A DNA stretch of 64,000 bases from Spartobacteria bacterium LR76 (lineage in GTDB: Bacteria; Verrucomicrobiota; Verrucomicrobiia; Chthoniobacterales; Terrimicrobiaceae), in assembly GCA_003054655.1 (NCBI GenBank), contig QAYZ01000011.1, forward strand, positions 1 through 64,000, written 5' to 3'. Under the pieces are notes generated by a model. The model was not told the origin of the DNA and made no database searches. It saw nothing but the letters and a program-made list of their open reading frames with translations. The position numbers and the translations under genes were made by a program. Shown piece by piece: positions 16,281-25,001 of the stretch. Numbering within the stretch: the first letter of the stretch is position 1; the number at the start of each line of letters is the position of its first letter.

Positions 16281-16382
16281 GAACAAAGAGGAAGCGAAGG
16301 GAACGAAGGGGAAGGCGGGAGGATTTTTACAGAGCCGAGCTTGCGAGACAGGCGGAGCCAACGTCGCTAAGATCGCAAAGGG
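16281..16382 (+). repeat. AAG-rich dispersed repeat, copy 1
   Basis: The core AGGAAGCGAAGGGAACGAAG, then a GGATTTTTACAGAG segment and a terminal CGCAAAGGG, match the copies at 34288-34363 and 34501-34577. About 35 unrelated bases interrupt it, including a GCGAGACAGGCGGA motif also seen at 8791. Confidence 0.7.
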
Positions 16383-16473
16383 TTGGGCGGTGGGTGTTTG
16401 CGGCGGGACGCTCTTGGGCGGGGGCGCGGCTTTATGGCGGAGGCGATAAGGCCGGGCGAGCTTCGTAAAAACG

Positions 16474-16513
16474 GAAAAACCCCGCGGCGGGCGGGTGGCT
16501 CGCGGCGGGGCTT
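16474..16513 (-). terminator. rho-independent terminator of acs
   Basis: On the minus strand a CCCCGCCGC / GCCGCGGGG hairpin with one mismatch is followed by a T-tract. It begins about 20 bases after the acs stop codon. Confidence 0.8.
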
Positions 16514-16535
16514 TCCTTGCGGGAGAGAGGGTTGC

Positions 16536-18482
16536 TTATTCGTCGCTGGCGCGGAGCTTGGCGAGCACGCTGAAGTCTTCCAGCGTGGTCGTGTCGCCCG
16601 TGACGGCGTTGCCTGCGGCGATCTGCTTGAGCAGGCGGCGCATGATCTTGCCGGAGCGGGTCTTGGGCAGCGCCTCGGCGAAGCGGATCTCGTCGGGCTT
16701 GGCGATGGGGCCGATGACGGCTCCGACGTGCTTGCGCAGCTTCTCGGAGAGGTCCTCGGTGGCCTTGATGCCGGTCTTGAGGGTGACGAAGGCGACGACG
16801 CCCTGGCCCTTGATCTCGTCGGGACGGCCCACCACGGCGGCCTCGGCGACGGACTCATGGGCGACGAGGGCGCTCTCGACCTCGGCGGTGCCGAGACGGT
16901 GACCGGCGACGTTGAGCACGTCGTCGATGCGGCCGACGATCCAGAAGTAGCCGTCCTTGTCGCGGCGCGCGCCGTCTCCGGTGAAGTAGCACCCCTTGAC
17001 CTCGCTCCAGTACTGCTTTTTGTACCGGGCCTTGTCGCCGTAGATGGTGCGCAGCATGGAGGGCCAGGGTTTGCGGATGACGAGCTTGCCGCCCTCATTG
17101 GGGCCGACTTCCTTGCCATTGTCGTCGACGATGGCGGCGTCGATGCCGAAGAAAGGCAGCGTGGCCGTGCCGGGCTTCAGCGGGGTCGCGCCGGGGATGG
17201 GCGTGATCATGTGCGCGCCGGTCTCGGTCTGCCACCAGGTGTCGGAGATCGGACAGCGGCCACCGCCGATCTTCTCGTAAAACCACATCCAGGCCTCGGG
17301 GTTGATCGGTTCGCCGACGGTGCCGAGGAGGCGGAGGGAGGAGAGGTCGTGCTTGGCCGGCCATTCGTCGCCCCACTTGATGAAGGAGCGGATGGCGGTG
17401 GGCGCGGTGTAAAAGATATTCACGCCGTAGCGGGCGATGATGTCCCAGAAGCGGTCGCTCTGCGGCCAGTTCGGCGCGCCCTCGTACATGAGCGAGGTGG
17501 CGCCGAGGGCGAGGGGGCCGTAGACGACGTAGCTGTGGCCGGTGATCCAGCCGACGTCGGCGGTGCACCAGTAGATGTCCTCCTCGCGGATGTCGAAGAC
17601 GTACTTCGTCGTGAGCAGCGCGCCGAGCAGGTAACCGCCGGTCGTGTGCAGGATGCCCTTGGGCTTACCGGTCGAGCCGCTGGTGTAGAGGATGAAGAGC
17701 GGGTGCTCGCTGTCGAGCGGCACGGGCGGGCAGTCGGCAGTGACGTAATCCGCCTCGCGGTGCCACCACACATCGCGGCCTTCCGTGATGTGGATGTCCA
17801 TGTTGGCGCGACGAAAGACGATGACGCGCTTCACGGCGGTGTTGCCTTCCAAGGCGCGGTCGACGTTTTGCTTCAACGTCACAGCCTGGCCGCGGCGGTA
17901 GCTGCCATCGGCGGTGACCACGCAGGTCGCGCCGCTGTCGGCGAGGCGGTCCTTGATGCTTTCGGCACTGAATCCGCCAAAGACGACGGTGTGGATCGCG
18001 CCGATGCGGGTGCAGGCCAGCATGGCGATGGCGGCCTCGGGGATGTGCGGGAGGTAGATGAGGACGCGGTCGCCCTTCTTTACGCCGTTGCGCTTCAGGA
18101 TGTTCGCAAAGATGCAGACCTCGCGGTGGAGCTGGTGGTAGGTGAGCGTGCGCTTCTCGCCGGGCTCGCCCTCCCAGATGATGGCGGCCTTGTTGCGGCG
18201 CGGGCCGTTGAGGTGGCGGTCGAGACAGTTCTCACTGACGTTCAGCTTGCCGCCGACGAACCACTTGGCAAAGGGCGACTTCCACTCAAGCACCTTCGTC
18301 CACTTCTTGTTCCACAGCAGCTCGGCGGCCTGCTTGCCCCAGAACTTCTCCGGGTTCTTGATGGACTCGTCGTAGAGCTTCTTGTACTCGGCGAAGTTCT
18401 TGATTTTCGCCTGCTTTGAGAATTCGCGGGAGGGTTTGAAAACGCGCTTCTCCGTGAGAACGGATTCGATGCTTTGACTCAT
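16536..18482 (-). CDS. acs: acetyl-CoA synthetase
   Basis: The 648-aa cytosolic enzyme activates acetate with ATP and CoA to acetyl-CoA, AMP and pyrophosphate. Full-length Acs architecture is present: an N-terminal ACAS_N segment with [13 protein letters not shown], the AMP-binding motif [11 protein letters not shown] near residue 270, the WWQTETG motif in the core, and the C-terminal catalytic K612 in [10 protein letters not shown], which is also the known site of inhibitory acetylation. Length equals the family norm. It is monocistronic with its own terminator. Confidence 0.97.
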   Translation of the reverse strand: MSQSIESVLTEKRVFKPSREFSKQAKIKNFAEYKKLYDESIKNPEKFWGKQAAELLWNKKWTKVLEWKSPFAKWFVGGKLNVSENCLDRHLNGPRRNKAAIIWEGEPGEKRTLTYHQLHREVCIFANILKRNGVKKGDRVLIYLPHIPEAAIAMLACTRIGAIHTVVFGGFSAESIKDRLADSGATCVVTADGSYRRGQAVTLKQNVDRALEGNTAVKRVIVFRRANMDIHITEGRDVWWHREADYVTADCPPVPLDSEHPLFILYTSGSTGKPKGILHTTGGYLLGALLTTKYVFDIREEDIYWCTADVGWITGHSYVVYGPLALGATSLMYEGAPNWPQSDRFWDIIARYGVNIFYTAPTAIRSFIKWGDEWPAKHDLSSLRLLGTVGEPINPEAWMWFYEKIGGGRCPISDTWWQTETGAHMITPIPGATPLKPGTATLPFFGIDAAIVDDNGKEVGPNEGGKLVIRKPWPSMLRTIYGDKARYKKQYWSEVKGCYFTGDGARRDKDGYFWIVGRIDDVLNVAGHRLGTAEVESALVAHESVAEAAVVGRPDEIKGQGVVAFVTLKTGIKATEDLSEKLRKHVGAVIGPIAKPDEIRFAEALPKTRSGKIMRRLLKQIAAGNAVTGDTTTLEDFSVLAKLRASDE

Positions 18483-18862
18483 GTGGGGAAGAATCTTGGG
18501 AGCGCCCTTTTAGGCACGATCCCGGCCTGATCGGAAGGGAAATCTTGGCGGGGGGTCGGAAAAAGGCAAAAAGGCCGCCGGAGGGGCTTCGGAAAAGGGG
18601 GAATGGGCGTGCGGGACGGGCCTGGGGAGGCGATGGGGGCGGTACGGAGCCGCTGCCTGCAGTCCGCGCGCCGCGAAATTCGGGAATTCCCCGGGAAAGG
18701 TGGGAGCACGGCTGCATTTTCTTAGCCGATTCTAAGCTTAGGAGCTTTGGGAAAATAAGAGTACCGGTTGCGCAGAGGGGGCAGGCGGTGAAATGTGCTC
18801 GCAAGGGAGGCGTCATCTTTCCGGAAAGCGGAGGAAAACTCGCTCCCGTAGCCGCAAAGGGG
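18483..18862. other. 380-bp intergenic region between acs and the SprT gene
   Basis: The region must contain the acs promoter (minus strand). It includes two short palindromes (GGGAATTCCC at about 18682 and TCTAAGCTTAGGA at about 18731). No gene of natural composition is visible on either strand. Confidence 0.5.
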
Positions 18863-19504
18863 CTACGCCGCGATGCTCTTCGGCGGTTCGATCGGGACGA
18901 AGCGGAACCGGTCGTGATACCGGCCGTGATTGTGGCTCTTGCAGCACTTCAGACAGGCGACGCGGCGCTTCAGCGGGCGCACGCGGGCGAGCTGGGTGCC
19001 ACACTCGGGGCAGGCGTAGAAGTAGCGGCGGGCGACCTTGGCGCGCTTGAAGGGCAGGTCGTGGCACCGCGACTCGCGCGGGATGCCGAGGTCGGCGCAG
19101 GCGCGCTTCCACTCCGCGCCATGGGCGGCGATGCGGCGGCGGCCCGCCCGGTGTTGCGCGAGGAAATGGGCCAGCTCGTGGCGCAGGGTGCGCTGCACCT
19201 CGTCCTGCGAGACGTCCATGAGCTTTGGGTTCAGGTAGATGGCATGGTCGCGCCAGGAGGCGAGCCCGGCGGTGGTGCGCAGGCGGGAGTTCCAATACAC
19301 CTCGACCTTCAGGTCGTGGCACCCGGCGGCGCGCAGGAGCTCGGCGGCGAGGGCCTCGAGGAGGAGTTCGCGGCGGGTGGAGGGCTTTGCCTTGCGCGGA
19401 GGGGGCGTCTTTTTCTCGGCCACGACGGCGAGGTCGGGCACGAGGCTGAGGCTCCGCATGATGCTGCGGCTGAACTTCAGCAAAAGTTGCGTGTGCTTGA
19501 TCAT
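18863..19504 (-). CDS. SprT-family zinc metalloprotein
   Basis: The 213-aa product has the zinc-protease motif H109-E110-x2-H113 in LRHELAHFLAQH and a C-terminal zinc ribbon (YACPECGTQL and VACLKCCKSHNHGRY). This is the SprT/Spartan layout. Eukaryotic Spartan cleaves DNA-protein crosslinks; bacterial SprT is poorly defined. The start at 19504 overlaps the desulfurase stop by ATGA, so translation is coupled. It is the last gene of the cysE operon. Confidence 0.88.
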   Translation of the reverse strand: MIKHTQLLLKFSRSIMRSLSLVPDLAVVAEKKTPPPRKAKPSTRRELLLEALAAELLRAAGCHDLKVEVYWNSRLRTTAGLASWRDHAIYLNPKLMDVSQDEVQRTLRHELAHFLAQHRAGRRRIAAHGAEWKRACADLGIPRESRCHDLPFKRAKVARRYFYACPECGTQLARVRPLKRRVACLKCCKSHNHGRYHDRFRFVPIEPPKSIAA

Positions 19505-20652
19505 GCGGCTGCAAATGCGGCCTGCCGCGCGAGGACAGACGCCAGCGCACGCAGGCAGTGATCGATATCGGCCTCTGTGGTCGCGAGGCCCAGCGAAAAT
19601 CGGACCGTGGACGACGCCACGGCAGGGGCGACTCCCATGGCGATGAGCACGTGGGAGGGCTGCACGGAGCCCACCATGCAGGCGGACCCGCTGGAGACGC
19701 ACACGCCCTCCAGATCGAGGCCGATGAGGAGCGCCTCGCCATCCACGCCGGGGAAGCTCACGTTCAGGGTATTCCCCAGCGAGAGGTCGTCCGGCGCGCC
19801 GTTGCGGATGGCGCGGGGCTCGACCTGCTGGATGCCCGCCCAGAGCCGGTCGCGGAGCGCGGCCTGGCGCGGCTGGTCGGCGATGCCCACGGCGAGGGCC
19901 TTTTCCGCGGCGGCAACCATGCCGACGATGGCGGCGACATTTTCCGTGCCGGGGCGGCGGGTATTCTCCTGCGCGCCGCCGTGGAGAGTGCGCGCCGTGG
20001 CGATGCCCGAGCGGAGGTAAAGGGCGCCTACGCCCTTGGGGCCGTAGAACTTATGCGCCGCGATGGAGACCGCCGCCGCGCCGAGGTCGGCGGGACGCAC
20101 GGGGATTTTTCCGAAGGTTTGCACGGCATCGGTGTGGAAAAACACCTTCCGCTCGCGGCAGAGGGCGGAGATTTCCTCGATGGGCTGGAGCACGCCGGTC
20201 TCGTTATTGGCATGCATCACGGACACGATGGTGGTGTCGGCGCGAATGGCTCGCGCCACATCCTGCGGGTCGACTCGTCCAGAGGCATCCACGGGCAGGA
20301 TGGTAAGCTCATACCCCTCGTGATGCAACAGATGCTCGCAGGCATGCAGCACGGCGTGGTGCTCCGTCGCCGTGGTGACGAGGTGGCGGCCTCGCGGCAG
20401 GTGGGCGCGGGCGATGCCGAGCACGCCGAGATTGCACGCCTCGGTGCCGCCGCCGGTGAAGATGATCTCGTGGCCCTTCACCCCGAGCAGGGCGGCCAGT
20501 TTCTCCCGCGCGTCGTCGATCCCCGCCCGGGCCTCGCGGCCGGCGGCATGAATGCTCGAGGGATTCCCATACCCCCCGTGGAGGAAGGGAAGCATGGCCT
20601 CCAGCGCCTCGGGCGCCAGCGGGGTCGTGGCGTTGTAGTCTAGATAGACCAC
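19501..20652 (-). CDS. cysteine desulfurase, NifS/IscS-like
   Basis: The 383-aa PLP enzyme starts at GTG (20652), inside the end of cysE. It begins MVYLDYNATTPLAPEALEAM, the canonical N-terminus. The PLP lysine lies in SIAAHKFYGPKG, and the persulfide cysteine in CVSSGSACMVGS, a class I-like loop. It releases sulfur from cysteine for Fe-S clusters or tRNA thiolation. Lying right behind cysE, it joins cysteine synthesis to sulfur transfer. No IscU or SufU scaffold gene is nearby, so its acceptor is unknown. Confidence 0.93.
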   Translation of the reverse strand: MVYLDYNATTPLAPEALEAMLPFLHGGYGNPSSIHAAGREARAGIDDAREKLAALLGVKGHEIIFTGGGTEACNLGVLGIARAHLPRGRHLVTTATEHHAVLHACEHLLHHEGYELTILPVDASGRVDPQDVARAIRADTTIVSVMHANNETGVLQPIEEISALCRERKVFFHTDAVQTFGKIPVRPADLGAAAVSIAAHKFYGPKGVGALYLRSGIATARTLHGGAQENTRRPGTENVAAIVGMVAAAEKALAVGIADQPRQAALRDRLWAGIQQVEPRAIRNGAPDDLSLGNTLNVSFPGVDGEALLIGLDLEGVCVSSGSACMVGSVQPSHVLIAMGVAPAVASSTVRFSLGLATTEADIDHCLRALASVLARQAAFAAA

Positions 20653-21554
20653 TCGAGTTCGGCCTCCTTCCGGCGGTTCACCTTGTCCAGGATGTGAAGC
20701 TGCTTTTCCTCGTAAACGACGAGGGAATTTGGCGCAACGCTTTGCAGGAGAAAGACATTCGCACCGATGGTCGAGCGCGCCCCGATGACGGTCTCGCCGC
20801 CGAGGATGGTCGAGTTGGGGTAGATCGTGACGTAATCCTCGACATTCGGGTGGCGCTTGCCGCCCTTCACGATCTGGCCGGAGTCGTCCTTGGCAAAGCT
20901 CCGCGCCCCGAGGGTCACGCCGTGGTAGAGCTTCACATGCTCGCCGATCACGCACGTCTCGCCGATGACGACGCCCGTGCCGTGGTCGATGAAGAAATGC
21001 GACCCGATCGTCGCGCCGGGATGGATGTCGATTCCCGTGCGGGAATGCGCCCACTCCGTCATGATGCGCGGCAGCACCGGCACCCGGGCCTCGTAGAGCA
21101 GATGGGCCAGCCGCTGGATGGCGATGGCCTCCATCGACGGGTAGGAAAGAATGATCTCCTCGCGGCTCAGCGCCGCCGGGTCGCCCTCGTAGGCGGCCTC
21201 GATGTCCGTATGCAGGATCTCGCGCACGGCGGGAATCTGGCGGCAAAACTCGATCGTCACCTCGTGCGACAGCGCGATCGGGCAGCCGGGATCGACGATG
21301 CGCAGGCTCTGGCGCACCTGGGTATTCAGCCGCTCGGCGATGGTGGCGAGCCGATGCCGGGTGAGCACGGGCAGCGACCGCTTTTGAATCGCCTCCTCGT
21401 CATGAAACCCGGGGAAGAGGAGTTGCAGGAGGTCCTCGCAGACCGCGCCCATGGCGCGCTTGGAAGGCAGGTTCGCGCCGCTGCTGTTCAGGTCTCCCAC
21501 ACGCTCGTAGGAAGCGAGAACTTCATTTGCGACTTCAGAAAGGGCCTTCTCCAT
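20640..21554 (-). CDS. cysE: serine O-acetyltransferase
   Basis: The 304-aa product converts serine and acetyl-CoA to O-acetylserine, the first step of cysteine synthesis. An N-terminal helical domain precedes a left-handed beta helix with hexapeptide repeats: GIDIHPGATIGSHFFIDHGTG, VVIGETCVIGEHVKLYHGVTLG, and HPNVEDYVTIYPNSTILGG. His residues in DHGTG and in YHGVTLG are the known catalytic positions. The C-terminal tail is longer than in E. coli CysE and resembles EpsC/SrpH. It overlaps the cysteine desulfurase start. Confidence 0.95.
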   Translation of the reverse strand: MEKALSEVANEVLASYERVGDLNSSGANLPSKRAMGAVCEDLLQLLFPGFHDEEAIQKRSLPVLTRHRLATIAERLNTQVRQSLRIVDPGCPIALSHEVTIEFCRQIPAVREILHTDIEAAYEGDPAALSREEIILSYPSMEAIAIQRLAHLLYEARVPVLPRIMTEWAHSRTGIDIHPGATIGSHFFIDHGTGVVIGETCVIGEHVKLYHGVTLGARSFAKDDSGQIVKGGKRHPNVEDYVTIYPNSTILGGETVIGARSTIGANVFLLQSVAPNSLVVYEEKQLHILDKVNRRKEAELEWSI

Positions 21555-21714
21555 AGCAGTCCATCAATATGTCGCGCCGGGAGAGCTTGTCGAGCACGTG
21601 GCGGAAAGTTTGAGCAGGGGGTTGAGGGAGAGGGGGTTATGGGGAGAAGATTTCGCGCCGGGCGCGGGGAGAAGGCGGCTTGTCTTTGAGGGGGTATTTG
21701 AATAAGGTAAGTCT

Positions 21715-21903
21715 ATGACTGCAGCTCAGGTCATCGACGAAATCAAAGCCCTGAACGCCGAGGAACGCGAACAGGTGGCTTCGTTTCTGCGCCAGTACGA
21801 GGATCGTCCTGCCGTTCGCTATGCGGATGACCAAGCGGTGGAGGAGGCTTCCCGCCGCATCCTCGATCGCCACGCCGACCTGATGCGCAAGCTGGCCTCG
21901 TGA
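21715..21903 (+). CDS. antitoxin-like small protein preceding the Doc-like gene
   Basis: A 62-aa charged helical protein (MTAAQVIDEIKALNAEEREQ at the start; a tail rich in Arg and Asp). Its stop codon overlaps the next start (GTGA). Position and size fit the antitoxin of a type II pair. The sequence resembles short addiction-module antitoxins with an N-terminal IKALNxEE helix, but no DNA-binding fold is obvious. Confidence 0.75.
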   Translation: MTAAQVIDEIKALNAEEREQVASFLRQYEDRPAVRYADDQAVEEASRRILDRHADLMRKLAS

Positions 21904-22280
21904 GCGATCCGTTCTTTCTCACGGTGGCGCAGGTGACGGCATTGCACCGTCTTTCCATCGAGAGATTTGGCGGAGCTGATGGCATTCGGGATGCTGCGCT
22001 CTTCGAAGGAGCCGTCACTCATCCTCAGCAGGTTTACTTTTACACACAGGCCGACCTTTTCGATGTCGCGGCGGCCTATGCGTTTCATATTGCCCAAGCC
22101 CAGGCATGCTTCGATGGCAACAAGCGCACGGGCGCGGCTGCAGCGCTTTTGTTTCTGGATGTCAACGGCGTGTCGACGGATGTCGATTCAGCGCCGCTCC
22201 ATGAGGCGATGCTCGCGGTCGCCGAGAGGAAAATGACGAGAGCCCAACTGGCGGATGTGCTTAGGCGTCTTTGCAAATGA
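21900..22280 (+). CDS. Doc/Fic-fold death-on-curing family protein with altered active-site motif
   Basis: The 126-aa protein has the Doc topology, with an early helix FLTVAQVTALHRLSIERFGG, the ALFEGAVTHPQQ region and the Fic loop FDGNKRTGAAAALLFL. Doc kinases inactivate EF-Tu using an H-x-F-x-D-x-N-K-R loop. Here the loop reads Q68-A-C-F-D72-G-N-K-R76: the catalytic His is Gln and the hydrophobic Phe is Cys. The phosphate-binding DGNKR is intact. It starts at GTG overlapping the antitoxin-like gene. Confidence 0.88.
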   Translation: MSDPFFLTVAQVTALHRLSIERFGGADGIRDAALFEGAVTHPQQVYFYTQADLFDVAAAYAFHIAQAQACFDGNKRTGAAAALLFLDVNGVSTDVDSAPLHEAMLAVAERKMTRAQLADVLRRLCK

Positions 22281-22320
22281 CGCTTGTATTTAGAGAGATT
22301 TTCTTGAGTTATGGCGGGGA

Positions 22321-22887
22321 ATGAAGGTGGGCCGTCGAAAGTTTGTCGTCCTGTTTTTTGGAGCGATGGTTTGGATGTCGGCAATCGCGGCTCTTGCCGG
22401 CGACTATACGAGGGGGATGTTCAAAAGGGCCTTAAACGACAATAGTACCTCTCCGCTGTACATCTTGATCAACGTCCCGAAATACGGGAAAGACGACATT
22501 TGCATCGCTGCGCCGTTTTTGCTGGGTGCGATTGCTATAGATCGGGGACTCGATTATGATTCTGAAGGAAAAAAGAAACAGATCGGGCTTGCGGAGGCCA
22601 ATTTTGGCCGAGCCTTCTCGTTTTCCAGTTCCAAAGCATTGGCAAATATAAAACCTCGATACCGACAGGACCAACTGGCAGCGGTGGTAAGGTTTGCCGG
22701 AAACCTTTCCGACAAAGAAATTGTAAAGCAGCTGCGCTCCTCTAAGTCGCCGCTGCATGAGCTATATGCAAGGTATCCCGATCCGTCCCGTTGGATGGCT
22801 TATCGTGATGCGCTTGCTTGCGTCTTGCTCAAGCGGGGCATTCTTGTTGGGATTCAGGATATAACAGGAAGGCTCTTTGTTCCATAG
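22321..22887 (+). CDS. secreted hypothetical protein
   Basis: A 188-aa protein with a signal peptide (KVGRRKFVVLFFGAMVWMSA then AALAG). The mature part is mixed alpha/beta with a Cys in DDICIAAPFLLG and another in DALACVLLKRG. No family is recognised. Local GC content is lower than in neighbouring housekeeping genes, which may mark transferred DNA. Confidence 0.55.
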   Translation: MKVGRRKFVVLFFGAMVWMSAIAALAGDYTRGMFKRALNDNSTSPLYILINVPKYGKDDICIAAPFLLGAIAIDRGLDYDSEGKKKQIGLAEANFGRAFSFSSSKALANIKPRYRQDQLAAVVRFAGNLSDKEIVKQLRSSKSPLHELYARYPDPSRWMAYRDALACVLLKRGILVGIQDITGRLFVP

Positions 22888-22914
22888 GTGCCTTTCCTTG
22901 AATGGCTGAGTTAA

Positions 22915-23190
22915 ATGATGATTCGAAAAAAAAGGCGAAGCACAGCCAGTATGACCATGTCGGTGATCTCTTCGGTTTCAGAGGTGGTGTTTCTGCTCGG
23001 GCTGGTGTGTTACTGCGGGTTTGCCGCGCTTCATTCCACGCAGTATCTCCCCTCGCCGAAGGACCGTTCCATCTGGCTGATCGTGATTCTCGGCATGAAC
23101 GTGTTCGGAGCCTGCTGGTATTATCTGACGCGATACCAATCCTTCCGAAAGGACGGAAAGGGGCGTTTTATGTCTCTCAACCCCGACTAA
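22915..23190 (+). CDS. small membrane protein (PLDc_N-like)
   Basis: The 91-aa product has two hydrophobic segments near residues 20-40 and 53-74. The second, IWLIVILGMNVFGACWYYLT, resembles the PLDc_N domain of short two-helix membrane proteins. The C-terminal tail is basic and should be cytoplasmic. Function unknown. Confidence 0.55.
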   Translation: MMIRKKRRSTASMTMSVISSVSEVVFLLGLVCYCGFAALHSTQYLPSPKDRSIWLIVILGMNVFGACWYYLTRYQSFRKDGKGRFMSLNPD

Positions 23191-23212
23191 ATATTGTGCG
23201 CGTAAATCTCCG

Positions 23213-23905
23213 ATGAGAATCATTCAAATTATAACGGTCTTCATGCTAAGTTCGGTGGGCGGTGCGATAGCTGGGGTAAATGATATTAATAATCGTGAGG
23301 ATATGGTGGCAGTTCCGGTGTTTTACCATTACTGTGATCCTGCTCGCGAGTTCTGGGAAATTACGTTTACAGGTCAAACATTCATCGATGCGGATACGGA
23401 GCGCCCGATAGCCGATTTTCGGCTCAGTTCCTTGGGAGAGCATGCCAGATCCGGAGCGGCTGGATTGCCTGTGCTGTTCGTGCTGAAGATCCCGGCAGAG
23501 GGCGATCTTGCGGCATTCGGGGATTTGGTTGTCAGGGTACTTCGAGAAGCGAATAGAACGTCTCTGCCATATCAGGTAGTGGTTTGTTTGCCGGATAGGC
23601 TTGGGGCGCAGCCATTACGAACTAGCAAGCTCCCACCCGATGTTCCCTCAGTTTTGTTGAAAGCTTCCGGCGATTTTCTTTATGAAGGAAATTTGCTTTC
23701 GGGTGACCAATTGAAAGCGGCGTTGTCCTCTGGAACTGGGGGTTCTCAGTCTCGTGACTTGCGAGTTGAGCTTGAACCGATGGGGTTAAAATCAAGTGCT
23801 GCATGGTTGCAACTTTATGAATTATTGTCCCTTCTGAACCGCGTGGAATCGCGCGGTGGACCGATGTTTCTCTACGCCTTTGCGGTGCAGGTCAGCAGAG
23901 AGTAA
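23213..23905 (+). CDS. secreted hypothetical protein
   Basis: A 230-aa protein with a signal peptide (MRIIQIITVFMLSSVGGAIA). The rest holds alternating hydrophobic strands (LPVLFVLKIPAE, YQVVVCLPDRLG) and polar loops, with no recognised motif. Composition is less GC-rich than the neighbours. It begins 23 bases after the preceding gene and could be co-transcribed with it. Confidence 0.55.
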   Translation: MRIIQIITVFMLSSVGGAIAGVNDINNREDMVAVPVFYHYCDPAREFWEITFTGQTFIDADTERPIADFRLSSLGEHARSGAAGLPVLFVLKIPAEGDLAAFGDLVVRVLREANRTSLPYQVVVCLPDRLGAQPLRTSKLPPDVPSVLLKASGDFLYEGNLLSGDQLKAALSSGTGGSQSRDLRVELEPMGLKSSAAWLQLYELLSLLNRVESRGGPMFLYAFAVQVSRE

Positions 23906-24070
23906 CTTGTCGGCCTGCGCAAATGGGAGATAGGGGTGGTTTGCAAGCTCTTGCGCGATGTTGTTCCAGAACCTCCATGTTTATGCTGTCTGTCCGGTAG
24001 CGAACGAGGTCAGCGGTCATGTATCCGGGATGGAGCCTAGAGATCGTGCGAATGAAGGCAGATTGAAAAC

Positions 24071-24739
24071 TTACTCTCTCCCGAGCTGGGGCAGGAGTTG
24101 CTTCCTCAGGCGCTTATTCGTCCAGAGGAGGAAGGCTCCGCCGAGGGCGAGGAGCAGGTAGGTGGAGGGCTCGGGGACGACGTCGATATTGAGCTTCGTC
24201 ACGCGGAAGCGGCCGTCGGTGTCGGCGCGGGTGAGGACCTCGGTGAGAGCCGTGGGCGTGTAGTCACCCTCGTAGTTCAAGAAGTAATCGTCGATGGTTG
24301 TGCCGACCGGGGCCGTGGCAAAGTTCACGATGTTGGCGGCATAGACCTCGATATAGACGACACGCTCGTTATTCGGAGTCTGGAAGGTGACCGAGGGGGA
24401 CACCTTGTTATGCATGTTGGTAATCGTGCCGCCGATCCCGTACACTTCCACGATATTGCCGGGATCGGCAAAGCCCGCCGTCCCGGTGGTGGAGCCCATG
24501 GAGACGGATTCCCAGAGAGGGTCGGAAAGCGTGCCGTTCCAGATGACCTGATTGGAATCGGCCTCATCGGCAGTATTCGTGCCGAAGACCTGGAACTGGA
24601 AAATGACTTCCTGATCGAGAGTGAAGCCGAGCGCGACGGCGCTGGCGGTGGCGGTCGTGTAATAAGTGAACAGTGTGGAGGCAAAAGCTCCGCCGGACAT
24701 CAACAGCACCATTCCCCCTGCTAGTATGAGTCGCTTCAT
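24071..24739 (-). CDS. PEP-CTERM sorted surface protein
   Basis: The 222-aa product has an N-terminal signal (LILAGGMVLLMSGGAFA), a beta-rich Thr/Val-rich body, and the C-terminal sorting tag VPEPSTYLLLALGGAFLL followed by a basic cluster NKRLRK. Proteins with this tag are processed by an exosortase (EpsH/XrtA family) and usually associate with exopolysaccharide. No exosortase is in this window. The body has no enzymatic motif. Confidence 0.85.
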   Translation of the reverse strand: MKRLILAGGMVLLMSGGAFASTLFTYYTTATASAVALGFTLDQEVIFQFQVFGTNTADEADSNQVIWNGTLSDPLWESVSMGSTTGTAGFADPGNIVEVYGIGGTITNMHNKVSPSVTFQTPNNERVVYIEVYAANIVNFATAPVGTTIDDYFLNYEGDYTPTALTEVLTRADTDGRFRVTKLNIDVVPEPSTYLLLALGGAFLLWTNKRLRKQLLPQLGRE

Positions 24740-25001
24740 GCTGAGGCTGGTCTAGCGAGGCAGATGCGGAGCGTCAATCGACAAAAGCGGGATCACGGAA
24801 ATTGCGGAAATTTTTCCAAATGACGGCCGATATGCGAGTGCCGGGAACCTCGGAAAGGCCGTGGAAAACAGGAGATGCCCTCCGGTAAAATTCGCTTAGT
24901 CTCTTCGCGATATGATAGTTGTTATTTAACCGGCTCTAAGGATCGACATTATCGTCCCGTCGGGCGAGATCGAGAGGTGGCGGCTTTTTTCAGGGATGGC
25001 G

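Larger units (their letters stand above)
16099..16535. other. 437-bp intergenic region with dispersed repeat
   Basis: This gap separates the secreted-protein gene from the 3' end of acs. It holds a tandem TTTTCAG motif near 16190-16215, a degenerate copy of the AAG-rich dispersed repeat (16281-16382) and the acs terminator (16474-16513). No credible gene is seen. Confidence 0.6.

Noticed and set aside
16383-18419. A 678-codon plus-strand frame opposite acs
   Set aside because: It is the antisense shadow of acs in GC-rich DNA; composition is repetitive Asp/Val/Gly/Ala and it has no domain.
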